A DNA stretch of 64,000 bases from NCBI GenBank assembly GCA_050084985.1, contig JBITNC010000001.1:18228001-18292000 (forward strand). The letters run 5' to 3'. The translations under genes were made by a program, and so were the position numbers. Under the pieces are notes generated by a model that was not told the origin of the DNA, did no database searches, and worked only from the letters and a program-made list of their open reading frames with translations. This document shows, piece after piece, positions 1-11,280 of this stretch. The stretch's first letter is position 1. Each line of letters opens with the position of its first letter. The stretch comes from Nageia nagi (lineage: Eukaryota > Pinophyta).

Positions 1-130
1 TTATTTGACCCTCCCATATGAATAGTTTTTCTAACATATGTCAAAAAAAGTACTATTTTTCTAATGATGTTTTTTTCTTAATTTTGATTAAGAAGGATCA
101 TATGGTGATTATTGAGGATCACCATGCAAT

Positions 131-353
131 TATCTTCTTTATATTTTAATTTTTTGGGTAGAATCACCGGGTAATTCTACTAATACAAAAAAATATGAAA
201 AAAATGGCTAAGTGTTGGATTCGATAAAAGGCTTTGATAGGATTTGAACTCGAGCCTCCAAGTTCAAATTTCAATGCTTTAACCATTATACCATAGTATA
301 TATGATGACTCTCCTAGTGATTCTACCCAAAAAAATTCAAAAATAAAGAGGGT
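131..353. repeat. MITE-like inverted-repeat unit
   Basis: Two arms of about 37 bp, at 131-167 and 317-353, are imperfect inverted complements. The inner 12 bp (GGGTAGAATCAC at 156-167, GTGATTCTACCC at 317-328) match exactly and the match extends through A/T-rich sequence. A third copy of the 12-mer, in direct orientation, lies at 350-361. The arms enclose a tRNA-like sequence. The structure resembles a small foldback or MITE element, but I see no clear target duplication. Confidence 0.5.
229..297 (-). other. tRNA-like sequence / tRNA-derived SINE head
   Basis: On the minus strand TGGTATAATGGTTA (280-293) resembles a pol III A box from a tRNA D arm. GAGTTCAAATCC (240-251) resembles the B box with a TTCAAAT T-loop. 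Their spacing is right for a tRNA body. The T stem pairs poorly and I cannot fold a full acceptor stem, so it is more likely a decayed tRNA or the head of a SINE than a working tRNA gene. Confidence 0.45.
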
Positions 354-394
354 AGAATCACTTAGCAGTTCTAGAGAGTCATCGGGTGATCCTA

Positions 395-395
395 C

Positions 396-430
<35 letters not shown>
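395..430. repeat. (AAT)n microsatellite
   Basis: An almost perfect run of AAT/ATA trinucleotides lies just outside the inverted-repeat unit. It could be the tail of an adjacent retroposon. Confidence 0.9.
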
Positions 431-431
<1 letters not shown>

Positions 432-469
432 GGTCATTAGAAATTGGCCTTATAACACCTCTATTTTTG

Positions 470-1608
470 ACAAGTGTTAGAAAGGACACTCACGGGAGAA
501 GGCCCCATATACTTTATCGATAATACCTACCCCTTCTTCCTAAGTGCACTTGGAACTATTAAAATAGAGATTTCATTATCTATTTTATTCATATTCCACA
601 TAAGACACACATTTATCCTAAAGTTCTTCATACAAGGGGTCATTATCTTCATATGGATAATTTGAAACAAAATTTTCTATAACTTATCCTTTGACTAATT
701 TTTTATTGATGAATATGAGATAAAATTCTTGAAGTAAAATAACCCATTTAACTACTCTTTTTAAAAGATGAGGCTTTGATGAAGGTACCTTAATGGTTCT
801 TCTTATGCTATAACATATATATTTAGTATTATTAAGCATGTAATATATTGACTTTTGTGTAGCAAAAATAATGGCACAACATAACCTTTTAATTTATGTG
901 TACCTTTATACCATTGAAACATAATGAGACTAGATATTCTCTATGCTTGTCTTTTCTTTGTTATTTTCATATTTCTTGGTAAGCATTTCCCCTATTGCTT
1001 TGATTATTGTTAAAATATAAAGATATATGAACTTATCCATTTACAAAAGTGTTAGAATAAAAGCATTAATTAGATAATCCTTGATAGCATCAAAATCCTA
1101 TTGACATTTTTCATTCCATTTAACTTGATATTCTTTTTAAGCAAATGAGATATGAACCTTCTAATTGCTTTGATTTTATCTTGCAATTTCCTTATCTATT
1201 TAAGGTTTTATGGAGGAGAAATTTTTGTAATTTATTTTACCTTATTGGGGTCCATTTCTATGCCTTTCTAGAAACTATGAAGACTAATAATTTTTTGAAA
1301 GATACTCCAAAAGCATACTTTTTAGGTTTTAATATTAGGTTATATTATCTTAACCTTTGGAAAATTTATCTCAACTTCTATAAATAATGTTATCTTTTAT
1401 TCAATTTAACAAGTAAATAATCCACATAACTTTATATATAATGATGAACCAAGTCATGAAACATAGTTACCATTACTCTTTAATAGGTGGCCCTTGCATT
1501 CTTAAGATAAAATGGCATTGCCACATAACAACAAATATCCCATGGAGTGATAAATATTATGTTCATCTATTAATCTTCTAGATTTATTTTAATTTGATTA
1601 AATCATGA
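470..1608 (-). pseudogene. Ty3 Tat-lineage pol remnant (RT, RNase H, second RNase H)
   Basis: Reading the minus strand from 1608 down, with frame changes and many stops, gives Ty3 reverse transcriptase in the expected order. Near 1600-1500 are fragments like the Q-I-K-x-x-x-E-D and F-I-T-P-W blocks. A degenerate Y-V-D-D-L-L-V-K block follows near 1400, then K-K-Y-A-F-G-V-S, and the connection segment with R-R-F-I-S-H-L near 1190. RNase H follows at about 1010-690 (A-T-Q-K then a K-P-H-L-L-K-R block). From about 690 to 470 there is a second RNase H-like segment with an L-Y-F-N-S-S-K core. In plants this dual RNase H arrangement is typical of Tat/Ogre elements. No LTR, integrase or gag belonging to it is visible. 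It is clearly dead. Confidence 0.75.
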
Positions 1609-1897
1609 AAAATCATCCCATTACACCAAGAAAAGAATCTTTTACAACATTTTTAAACCATCATAAAAGACTTGTAGTAATGATTATTTAGTTTCTATTT
1701 GTGAGGGTGCAGTCATTAAAAAGTAGCAACAATATGACAATTGTTAAAACCATAAAAAAAACTACCTTAGTTTATCACTATGATGGAAATTAAAAATCGT
1801 CATGTTAGGATTGTTTACATCGATTATAAATTGCCCCTTAATATAAATTGCAATGGTTTAAATTTGCCCTAAAATATAGTACAATGATAGTCATATA

Positions 1898-1939
<42 letters not shown>
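1609..1939. other. Non-coding stretch with (TA)n microsatellite
   Basis: No gene is recognised. A (TA)n run occupies 1901-1938. Near 1623 the sequence ACACCAAGAAAAG is weakly like an EnSpm/CACTA terminus, but no second end was found. Confidence 0.5.
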
Positions 1940-1942
<3 letters not shown>

Positions 1943-3060
1943 CCCTTTGATGTCAAATACTCTAATAGATGTGTATGCTAAGTTTGGGAACATATTGTTT
2001 GACAAAGTGCAAAAAAGAGATACCATATCATGAATTGCAATGATTGCAAAATATTCCCATATTAGGCTTCTTATGGAAGTTGAATATAGTTTTAGGCAAA
2101 TAGAGTAAAGAGACATAATCTCATGAAATGCAATGAACACAAGATATGCATAGAGAAAGCATGGTTTAGAGACTCTCAAGTATTTTTTAAAAAATACAAA
2201 TGACTAGTTTCACATCATATTCAATAATTGTTCCAAGTATTCTAGTTCTATGTGCAACTTTTGCAGCTTTAAAATGGGACATGGACATTCATGGAAAAAT
2301 AATTAGATGTCAGTTTTGTTTTCATGTAATTATGATAATAGTCATGATATATATGTATGTAAAAATGTAGGAGCAGTAAAATGAATAGGATTTTATTTGA
2401 CAAGATCCATAATGAATGAACAATTTTATAGATTGCAATGATTACAAGGTATACACATAATGGTTGTAGCAAGGAATACATTAAACTATTTAAATAAATG
2501 TAATATTTATAATTCATATAGATGATGTTACATTTATTAGTGTATTATTTGCATATAACCATGAAGGTTTAGTAAAAGAGGGCTATCAAAATTTCAAATC
2601 CATGAATGATTATTATCGTATTACACCTATAACGGAACTACATTATGCATGTTATTTATGAAATAACATTTTCCCTAGATGCATGTATAAGGCAAGGTGT
2701 ATTTGAATGCCTTATTTCAATTTCTTAATTCTACTATAAAAATACTTACACCTTACATAGAAGACATATTTAAAATCACAACAAAGGCTAATAAAAGTGA
2801 TGTAGAAGTTATGAATTTCTAGGCTATTTACCATATATTATGAGATACATCATTTTCATTTTATAAAATAGCATTACCTATGCTTGTGTCTCTTTTGTTG
2901 TAGACTTTCTAAAAAATTGAGGAGATTATTTGTGGTGATGATAGCAATAGGATATGTTCCTGATACTATATTTATTCTATAATATGTCAAGGATGAAAAG
3001 AAAGAACATATTATTTACCACCATAGTAAGAAACTAGTAATTACCAATGCATGGTTACAT
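1940..3060 (+). pseudogene. PPR protein (PLS/DYW class) pseudogene
   Basis: With frame changes, the plus strand reads as successive PPR motifs. Near 1940-2030 it gives N-T-L-I-D-V-Y-A-K. A degenerate W-N-A-M repeat follows near 2110-2170. At 2400-2660 a repeat gives A-M-I-T-R-Y-T-H-N-G-C, then V-T-F-I-S-V-L, then E-G-L-V-K-E-G with a final H-Y-A-C. At 2947-3060 lies G-Y-V-P-D-T followed by K-E-H-I-I-Y-H-H-S-K-K-L, the pattern of the E+/DYW carboxyl region. Proteins of this class are organellar RNA-editing factors. Several in-frame stops and frameshifts, plus an unmatched insert at about 2660-2900, make it a pseudogene. A paralogous fragment lies at 20325-20563. Confidence 0.8.
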
Positions 3061-3712
3061 CAATGAAGCTTTAGAGGTGAAGGAGATGAAGTATACTTTA
3101 TAAGAAGAGGTAAGGAATTACCTCTACATCCAAGAATGCTCTAATTATGGATGTATGAAGCTTCCAAAATACTATAAACCTAAAAAATAATATATCAAAA
3201 ATAATTTTACCCCTCCCCATGTAGTACCCTTCATACAAGGTTGCTCAAATTGATCTTCAAGATGTGTTAAAAACCCCAGCTAATTCCCCACATAACTCAT
3301 AATTATAAAAGGCTTGAATGTTTTAGACTTTGATCTTTAGATTTATATTGATAGAAATAACATATAACCCTTTGTTCATTTTAATTTTTTTATTGACTAA
3401 AGTATAATTTTTGTGGAAACAAGAAATGATGGACAATATGAGACCTCTATATAATGGGCAAAATAATATATAAACATCCCTATCCACCTTGACCATAAGA
3501 GATGAGGTGAAAGAGTAACTTGAGACTTCCTCAATAAACAAAAATATCCATCTATGCAAATCAAGTATTGCTTATAAGGGTGAGGACTATGAGTTAAACA
3601 TGAAATATGAATTTCATAACTAATACTCAATAAATATAATAAACCTTTATTTCAACACATTGCAAAATGTATGCATCATTAGAATCTTAATCATGTATCC
3701 TAACAATACTTG
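3061..3712. other. Unassigned AT-rich sequence
   Basis: Short open frames on the minus strand (3323-3630) have no recognisable motifs, and no repeat structure was seen. This is the left flank of the Ty3 element. The last bases before the LTR include its CATTC target duplication (3713-3717). Confidence 0.4.
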
Positions 3713-3717
3713 CATTC

Positions 3718-3850
3718 TATAACATCTTCTTTTTGTAAAAAATAAATAATTTTGGAATCCTAGGGATTCCCTTTTTGTAAATATTATTTATTCATGTATT
3801 TGTTGTTAGTTACTTGGGATAGAAATATAAAGGTCCATTAGACCCACTTT
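3718..3850 (+). repeat. 5' LTR of the Ty3 element, left part
   Basis: This matches the first ~135 bp of the 3' LTR at 15309 onward, including the repeated ATTCCCTTTTTGTAAATA segment. It is interrupted at GACCCACTTT (3841-3850), which recurs at 10861-10870 where the LTR resumes. Confidence 0.9.
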
Positions 3851-4086
3851 TTGATAACAAGGGTAAATCATATTGTCAAAATGTAGGGTTTTAATCCAGA
3901 TCCCAAATAATTGGTCACAAAATTGGTTTATGTGTTTAGAAATTGCTACCCTACTATACCTAGTGGTAGTAAAAAAGATACATTGACATCCTTAAAACAT
4001 AGCTAAAAATCCTCCAGATTACATTCAAAACTATTAATAAACTATTACATACTTTGATACTAATGCTATATTATAGGACTACTTGG

Positions 4087-5655
4087 CATAGGTCATCTTG
4101 GCTCCTTTCTTCATTGGGGTTGCTTTCTTTTGCATCTTCCTTGCCTTTGCCCTGGTCTATACCTTGAATTGAAGAAATGAAGAATCTAATTCCATAACAG
4201 GCTACTGTTCTTGAACCCATGCCAAAGGTTTAATGTTTAGAGGCTTGGAAAATTTCTCTTTCTTTACGATTCTATGAATCTCCTCTCTAACCCTCTTTTT
4301 AGGTAAAATGTCATCTTTCTTTGGTAGAGTTTCTCTTGTAGTCTAAGTTGGCTCAAGTTGAATCAGAGATGGAATAGGGGCTACTTGAGGTTTTCCAACT
4401 AGTTCAAGAGCTTGTGATTAGACTATGATTGTTGTATCATTTGTCTCACTTTCCATTTGTACCTCATCTACTTCTGTAGACTTTTGAGGGGTAGAGCTAT
4501 CTTTCAAGATAACTTCTTATTCATTCAATTCCCCTTTAACTTTTGTTGTCTAGCCTTCCTTTGAATCACCTTTTTGAACATGTTTAAGGGTTAAGGAATG
4601 GGGTTCCAAGATCTCCTTGGTAGTCTGAGTAGGCAATTCCATCATTCCTTCATGGGTTCTTAGGGATGGAACTAAGCAAGCTCTAGATAAGGCACTTTTG
4701 GGGGACCCTCATCATAGATATCCATAATGTTGTTACCCTTCAAGATTAATTTTGCCTTTTTACCCTTGCATTTTTGGGACTAAGTTACCATATTTCAACT
4801 ACTTGGAGGAGTTGATGTTGAACCCTTCTTCAAGGACCCCCAATATTTATTAGGTGACTTTGCTTTCTTTGCCCTTTTGCTCTATGAGGTACTTGAGTTC
4901 CCAATTTATTCTTTCCTTCTTTTTACTAAACTAAGGGGTATGATATTCCACCATGGTACTCTCCTTCTTTCCTTTACTCAATTTTGTAGGAGAATCTTTA
5001 TCGAAGGATTCCCCTTCAATGGCCTGACCAAACTTGATTTTCTTTCCAGGAGTTTTTGTCAATGCCTTTTTATATAAAAAATATAATGAGACCCAAATGT
5101 CTCATTTGAATCTCCTCTTTATTTCTCACTTGCTAGACTAAAACCCTAATGGATTGTGTCAAAAAGAAAGGAAAGCATACTTGGAACTCTTCACCATTTT
5201 TGAAATGACATAATTAAATAATGTTTAAATTTAAAATGATAGTATACTAACCATCCATAATGAAATAATTGGTTACCCACTTTGCTACTCAATTCCATGG
5301 CACTGGGAGGCTTTCGTGGTCGATTCTTGTATGTTTCTTGGTGATGGTTTCCCTTGGATAAAAGAAATCCTAAATTTTTTCAAGCTTCACTTTGGAATTG
5401 TACTCGAATATTCTACCATCCAAGCTCATAGAATTAGCTTCAACAATGATGCTCATAGTTAAATTGACCCTCACCATCCCAATTTATGCCCATCCATTAT
5501 TGAAACTATTGATGATTGAATCTTTGAAAGCCATATTATGGCCCTAATAGTTCATGAGGTAACATTGCACTCTGCCATTACTAAATATGTCCCATACTTC
5601 TTTATCTCCTTGTAATTTTTAAGTTCTACCATATTGCTTTTGCCCATAGTTGCAG
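4087..5655 (-). pseudogene. Unrecognised ~500-codon coding remnant downstream of LINE ORF2
   Basis: On the minus strand a largely open frame runs from about 5655 to 4087, with scattered stops (mostly TAG/TAA) and a few frameshifts. The amino part (about 5600-5200) looks like a folded domain, with V-W-D-I-F-S near the start, then M-S-L-D-G-R-I-F-E-Y and an aromatic/basic F-Y-P-R-E-T-I-T-K-K-H-T-R-I-D segment ending near L-P-V-P-W. The middle and tail (about 5080-4087) are rich in Lys, Ser, Thr and Glu, with repeated K-K pairs, and end in a strongly basic stretch closing with T-Y-A-K and a stop. I do not recognise the family. It lies between the LINE ORF2 remnant and the LINE 3' end, in the same orientation. 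It could be a captured cellular transcript, a third LINE ORF or a nested gag-like insertion. Confidence 0.5.
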
Positions 5656-5989
5656 AGTGAGAAATTACATGCAAATAAATTGGAGGTGGAATTAGAAATA
5701 GGAAAGGCGATGAGGATGAAATGATTTATTCATTATGCCAACATGCACCACCTTTTAGTAACCTACCTTGAATTTTGGTATCACCATGGATTGGCCTGTG
5801 CCACCCAGTCACATTCGTAGAATAATAAATGTATAAGTGATGGATGAGATTGATATGTGAATCCTCAAAGTTGCTAGTCACATCATCCTCCCTTTCTCTA
5901 ATCTAGATTTTCCACATCATTTAAACATTTAGAGGCTCCTTCCATCATCAATTGTAGTGGTGATGGTGGGATATAAGAGGAGATGATAA

Positions 5990-8900
5990 TGTAAAGAATA
6001 TGACTCAACATCCTTGGTTGGGTCTAGCTAGATGTAGTAATAGATATTTCTAATAAGAACCTTGAACAATATTTACAAGCTCTAGTTGAGTCTTGGCTAC
6101 ATTCCTTAAATAACATGTCATTCCATTCTTTCCAAATTATCCAACAGAAATGGGGGGAATCATAGCCCAGATTAACTTGGATTTCTTATTACCTACTTCT
6201 AATCTCCATTGTTTGATTGCATTAGCTAGAGAAAGTGGGATGACCCATTAGTGATGTAGGTTGGAATTAGCTATACCCCATAGGTCCTTCACATAATAAC
6301 TACTTTTAGGATTAGTCCTTTTATCCAAATACTAACCCAAAGCCACTTTTGATGATCTTTGAGATTCTAATTAAGGAAGTTGTAACCTATCTTAATTGAG
6401 TATTCAACATTTTTTCTTTTTCACCAATCTAATGTAAGTAATATACTTTTTAAGTGGGGTATAACAAAAGTATTTCTAATTTTTGAAGAAGTTTCATTCT
6501 TAACTCATCAAACAAGGGATTCTTAGGTTAAGGAATGGGCCATATGACTTCATCATTAAGTTGAGAGATATAATTTGCCATTCTAAGACCAACTTTGGTC
6601 TTATCCCAAAGCATTAGAGGGTTCCATTCTAGTTGATCTTCCAAGGAGGTGGGTCCAAAATCCATATATCATCCCAAAATAATGTAGTTTGATCATTATT
6701 AACTTCCCATATTGCTTTTTCTACCATAAAATGTCTTATCTCCAACAATCCATTCCAAAAGGAAGATCCATTTGGGGGGTTCCTTAGGATGAGTAAGCTA
6801 TTATTTCCCTCCAAGTATTTAAATATGAAGATCTTTATCCATTCTTTGTCCTCATTTTGGCATACTTTCCATGCCAGTTTCAACTGCATTGCTTGGTTAA
6901 CTAATATAATTTATCTAATTCCCATGCCCACTTTAGATTTCTTTCTACAGACCATCTTCCAAGCCACTAAGGACATCCTTTTCTTCTCCTCAGTACTAGT
7001 ACAAATGAATCTTCTACATATTTGATCAATCTTTTTTTCAGTAAAGAAGAAATCTTAAAAATACTTTCCATATAGACTAGGATATTTTGGAGAGAAGCTT
7101 TGGCATGCTAAATTTTACCAGCCATACTTAGTAGGGCACCCTTCTACCCAACCATTTAATTATTTAATCTATTAAGAACCTTATTCCAAAACCCCCTTTG
7201 AAAATGACCCTTGAACAATGACATTCTAAGATAAATGGTCAGGAGATTACCTATTTGACATTGAAAAATTAGAAACCCATTCGTATTTTCCTAGGATAGA
7301 CTTCATAATTCAGCCTTCTCTAATGATTGCTTTCCCAACTAGGGTGGTATCATCAATAAACTAATGTTGTAATGGGGGAGCAATAGTGAGCAAGTTTGGT
7401 CCCTATGATGATTCCCATTTAGATAGCTCATTTCAAGGACCTTCCTAGTGCCTCTACCATTGTAATAAATAGATAGGGTGATAAAGGGTATCCTTGTCTC
7501 AATCCTCTCATAGAATTAATAAAACTTGCTACTTCATCAATAACTAAAAATTGAGAAGTTGGTTGTTGATATACATTTATTGATCCATGTTCTCCATTGG
7601 TTTTGAAATCCAAATCTTTTGATTACCTGATCCAAAAATTTCTAAGATATTTGATTATAGGCCTTTTACATATCAAGTTTTATGATCATAACTTCCTCCC
7701 TTGAGGCTTTTATGGAGTGTAAGGTCTCATGCATTATGATGATACCATCAAAGATATGTCTATCTCTTACAAAGCCATCCTATTCTACTAAAATAATTTT
7801 GGTCAAGACATTGACCATTTAATTTGCAAGCAATCTTGTAATAATTTTGTACATTATGTTACATAATCCAATAGGCATAAATTTTTTCAAATTATTAGCT
7901 CCTTGAAATTCAAGAATTAGGGTAAGAAATGTGGTGTTCCAACATTTCATGAGGGTGTTGTGTCTTTGAAATTCTTAGACTGCTTTTATGATATAATCTC
8001 TAACTATGTTCCAAAACCAATGGAAGAAGCATGTTGGGAATTCATATGGACCAAGAGATTTATCTTTTTCCATCATAAGGACTATGTATTTAATTTCATC
8101 TTCTAAGAACAAAGCTAATAGTTTTTTATTATCCTCATCACTGATTAGGGGAGGGATATTTTCAAGGAGCTCTCTGGCACTATTTTGGTCTTCTTCTATA
8201 GTCATTGTGAGGAGATTCTTGTAGAATGATATGGCTAGGTATTTTATCTTGGTTTAATCTTCGGTTAGGCTTTTGTTATTTCTCTCCAATGTCTAAATTT
8301 TGTTAAAGTTCCTTCTCCTTAGTGTTGATAGTTTGAAGAATTTTGTATTATGATCACCCTCTTTGATCCATGAAATTTTGGACTTTTGCTTCCAAAGTAT
8401 TTCCTCTCTTTTGATAATAAGTTGGTATTGGTCCTTCAAGGAGTTTTATTTAACAACAATTTTTTAAGATCTTCCTTCTCTTTGGATTATAGCTTCAATT
8501 AGATCTAGTTCTCCTCTTATCTCTACTTTCTCTTTCTCAATGTGCTTGAAGCTAATCTGACTCCAAACTTTCAAATTTTATTTCAAGATACTAAGTTTCT
8601 TTTGAACTTGGAACATTTTTTCCCCTTTACTTCTATGTTCCACCATTCTTTCACCTTTTCTTCCAATTCTGGGTGAGTGAACCAAATTGCTTCAAATCTA
8701 AAAGGAGCTCTCTTTTTAATATATGGGGAGGCTTGCAATAGAAGGGGAAGGTGATTCAAAGTAATCTTGGTTTGTGCTAATAGGGCATAGTTAGGAAATT
8801 TATCAATCCAAGAAGAAGAGCAAATTGCTCTATCCATCTTGGCTTGGATATGGTCCTCCTAAATGCGCATGTTGTTCCACATGAAGCTTTCACCTATTAG

Positions 8901-9430
8901 ATCTAGGCCTATTAAATTGTTAGCATCCAAATTTTTTTTGAGGTCAACCATATCACTATCCTTCTCCCTACCACCTCCATATGTTTCATGGGGATGAAGG
9001 ATCATATTAAAGTGACCCATTATGATCCATGGGATGTTAGGAAATAGCAATATATCTTCAATTAGGAGATCAAAAACCTTTCTTCTTTCAACAAAATCAT
9101 TGGTAGCATATAGATTAGTAATTAGAAATTCAAAATTTTGTTCAATATTAATAATTGAAGTGTAAATATATCTATTAGAGCAATTCAAGCAAAGATGATT
9201 GCTAGGTTTCATAATATTTAGATCCCATAGAGTCATTAAACCTCAAGAAGCTTCTTCAAACTCTTGTCATTGAAAATTGGCATCTTTCCACATCCTCCTT
9301 TTGCATCTATTATACAATCATATTTTACTTTTGATTCTTGGATCAATACCATTTTTAGTTTTTTTTATCATACCAAATATCCTTGAAGGATCTTTATCTT
9401 CCAAGATAATTGTAGCCCCTAATATTCCAA
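5990..9430 (-). pseudogene. LINE ORF2: endonuclease and reverse transcriptase remnant
   Basis: The amino part (about 9350-8860) is an exonuclease-endonuclease-phosphatase domain with a V-L-I-Q-E-S-K block and I-T-N-L-Y-A-T-N-D. Its catalytic G-D-F-N has become G-H-F-N. A linker follows (8837-8583). RT blocks are K-S-L-G-P-Y-E-F-P at about 8050 (the S-P-G-P-D-G-F-P site), a K-L-D-M block near 7670, G-L-R-Q-G-Y-P-L-S-P-Y near 7480, and F-I-D-D-T-T-L-V near 7340. A carboxyl F-W-D-D-I-W motif (6889-6629) and W-K-E-W-N-D near 6120 match the zf-RVT/RNase H-like end of plant L1 elements. Multiple stops make it nonfunctional. Confidence 0.85.
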
Positions 9431-9513
9431 GATAGGATCTTCATTGAGTACATTTAGGGGCTCCCTGGCCTCCACTCTACTCTAGAGTATGTTATTTTCC
9501 CATTAGTGATATC

Positions 9514-10665
9514 TTATTTTGTGATCCTATTCCTCATTTCTCCCAAATATGATCTTCCTAGATGAGCTTGCTTGACATTTGGAGTTTTTTGAGTATTCAA
9601 AATATTTTGGTATGGGATATCCAATCTTATATTTTGTTGTTGCTTGACCATGGATGTAGTTTGATTATCTACATTTCTCATCCTTTTTATGATCCTTCTA
9701 ATTTCTTCTTCTCCATATTTGCCTTCAATTGTCCTAACTACTTCCATATATGCTACTTCATTTTTTGAGAAGTCAATTTGATATTCCACATTTTCTCTAC
9801 CATTTCCTTCCAAAATGCTTAAGACTATGTAAGGATTCTTGATAGTTGAAGGATTATTACTTTTGTTATCATTTTTTGTAGTTTTGTTTGAATATTTCAA
9901 GGGAATTTTAGTTTATTGCTTACTAAAGTGCTTATTTTTCCAAATCTTATGCTTTGATATTATTTTCCATTCATTTTCTCCATTTTTTCTATTAGCATTA
10001 TCTGATCTTACTTGAGTTCTTTGTTCTTCTTCTCTAACTTTCCTTGCTAGAAAATATTTAGCATAGTGATCAAAGCTTTTATAGATACTACATTGAATTA
10101 GTATATTTTCATATCATATAGGTTGAATCCATTCTTGTTCATTGTCATTCTTCAATTGAATTTCTTTCATTAGAGGTTTGGTAATGTCCAAATTAACCAT
10201 ATACCTTGCATTTGTAACTTTTAGTTTCAAATCCATAGCTCTTTCAATTGTAACTAATGAGTCAATGGATTTAGCCACTCTTACTTTAACACTTGATGCC
10301 AAGAGGAAGGATGAAGTCTTGGTAGCAAGACCCAGGTAGGAATAAGATTGAAATTTTTTGTTCCATTTCTTGATTACTAACCCTTTTTTACCTAGAAACC
10401 AAGGTCCCAACTCCATCACTTTCTGAAGATCCTCTTCAAATTGAAATTTAAAGATGAAAAATTCCTTAGGAAGTGTAATAAGGGAAATTGGTTCTTTAGA
10501 GCTCCATCTATCATGAATCCAACTTTGGATAAGCTTAATCGAAGGTCTAACTCCTACAAATCTACCCACTAGGGTATTCTTAAGATTGCTTTCTTCAAAA
10601 CTAGTAATACTTTTTGGGATAGTGATACTTACTAGGTCTTTTTTGAAATTAGGTTCCAAAACCAT
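9514..10665 (-). pseudogene. LINE ORF1 (DUF4283-type, zinc knuckle)
   Basis: The first 183 codons (10665-10114) are open and match the plant L1 ORF1 domain: a V-G-R-F-V-G-x-R-P block, then P-K-E-F-F-I-F-K-F, then G-P-W-F-L and V-I-K-K-W-N. After a TGA the frame continues with a damaged C-x2-C-x4-H-x4-C knuckle in which two Cys are replaced by Tyr and Phe. It then runs into a 128-codon Asn/Lys-rich segment (9900-9514). The product would be the RNA-binding partner of ORF2. Confidence 0.8.
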
Positions 10666-10860
10666 GCTTATGATTTCTTCTACAAATGGATTTTCCTATA
10701 ATAACATACTCCACCATTCCCTTAGAGGCTTTGGTTATGATCATGTTCTTGCTTTATTAACTACTTTACTTTGGTCATTGCATTGTATTTTGCTTGAATT
10801 TGATGCACATCAAACTCAAATTTTGCTTGCAACCTATTTTCTATTACTCATTTAGTGTTG

Positions 10861-11246
10861 GACCCACTTTGTGCACCTCATAAGGGATGTTTTCCTCTTA
10901 ATATAGGATGCATTATTTAATTTGTCATCAATACACTTGGAGATCCTAAAGATGATTATGGGAATCCCAAGGATTGTATAGTGCCTAGATGATACATGAG
11001 CATGGATAATAACTTAATTGCCCCAACATTAGATTTGAGAGCACTTCTATACATGTGCCAACCTTGGGGAGACTTCTAAACCCCCATGTTGGTCCATGAT
11101 GACTCCAAGAAAACCACACATGCATTCTAGGATCCCTATGTATTTAATACTTTAGATCAGATGTGGCATGCTTGAAGGTAAATTTTGATATTATTTAATA
11201 TTTATTTGGCTAATATCCATGTTGAGGTTGAATTGGGGATTTTATA
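10861..11246 (+). repeat. 5' LTR of the Ty3 element, right part
   Basis: This resumes the LTR after the LINE. It aligns with 15430-15700 of the 3' LTR and then jumps to the equivalent of about 16545-16656. About 830 bp of the 3' LTR are absent here, so either this copy has a deletion or the 3' copy has an insertion. Confidence 0.85.
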
Positions 11247-11262
11247 GTGGTATCAAAGGTGA
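11247..11262 (+). other. Primer binding site of the Ty3 element
   Basis: TGGTATCAAAGG directly follows the 5' LTR end and resembles the initiator-Met tRNA primer site (TGGTATCAGAGC) used by most plant LTR retrotransposons. Confidence 0.75.
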
Positions 11263-11280
11263 GATCTTATCACCTCAAAA

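Larger units (their letters stand above)
3851..10860 (-). mobile_element. L1-type LINE inserted in the Ty3 5' LTR
   Basis: A 7-kb minus-strand insertion is flanked by a target duplication, TTAGACCCACTTT (3838-3850) against TTGGACCCACTTT (10858-10870), 12 of 13 identical. Order on the minus strand: ORF1 with a DUF4283-type domain and degenerate zinc knuckle (10665-9514), ORF2 with AP endonuclease, reverse transcriptase and a carboxyl zf-RVT/RNase H-like region (about 9430-6000), then an extra coding-like stretch (5655-4087) and a 3' untranslated tail. The element's 3' end is at the left, where only a short run of T on the plus strand represents the poly(A). Confidence 0.88.

Noticed and set aside
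229-297. Functional tRNA gene
   Set aside because: The T stem and acceptor stem do not pair well, so only a tRNA-like relic is claimed.
1623-1700. Possible CACTA terminus (ACACCAAGAAAAG with following ACAAC motifs)
   Set aside because: The terminal CACTA is not exact, no inverted partner was found, and it cannot be tied to a gene break.
1838-2517. Minus-strand open frames with Tyr/Ile repeats
   Set aside because: They are shadows of the plus-strand PPR pseudogene and the (TA)n tract.
4877-5077. Plus-strand 66-codon frame
   Set aside because: It is antisense to the Lys-rich orphan frame at 4087-5655 and shows no independent motif.
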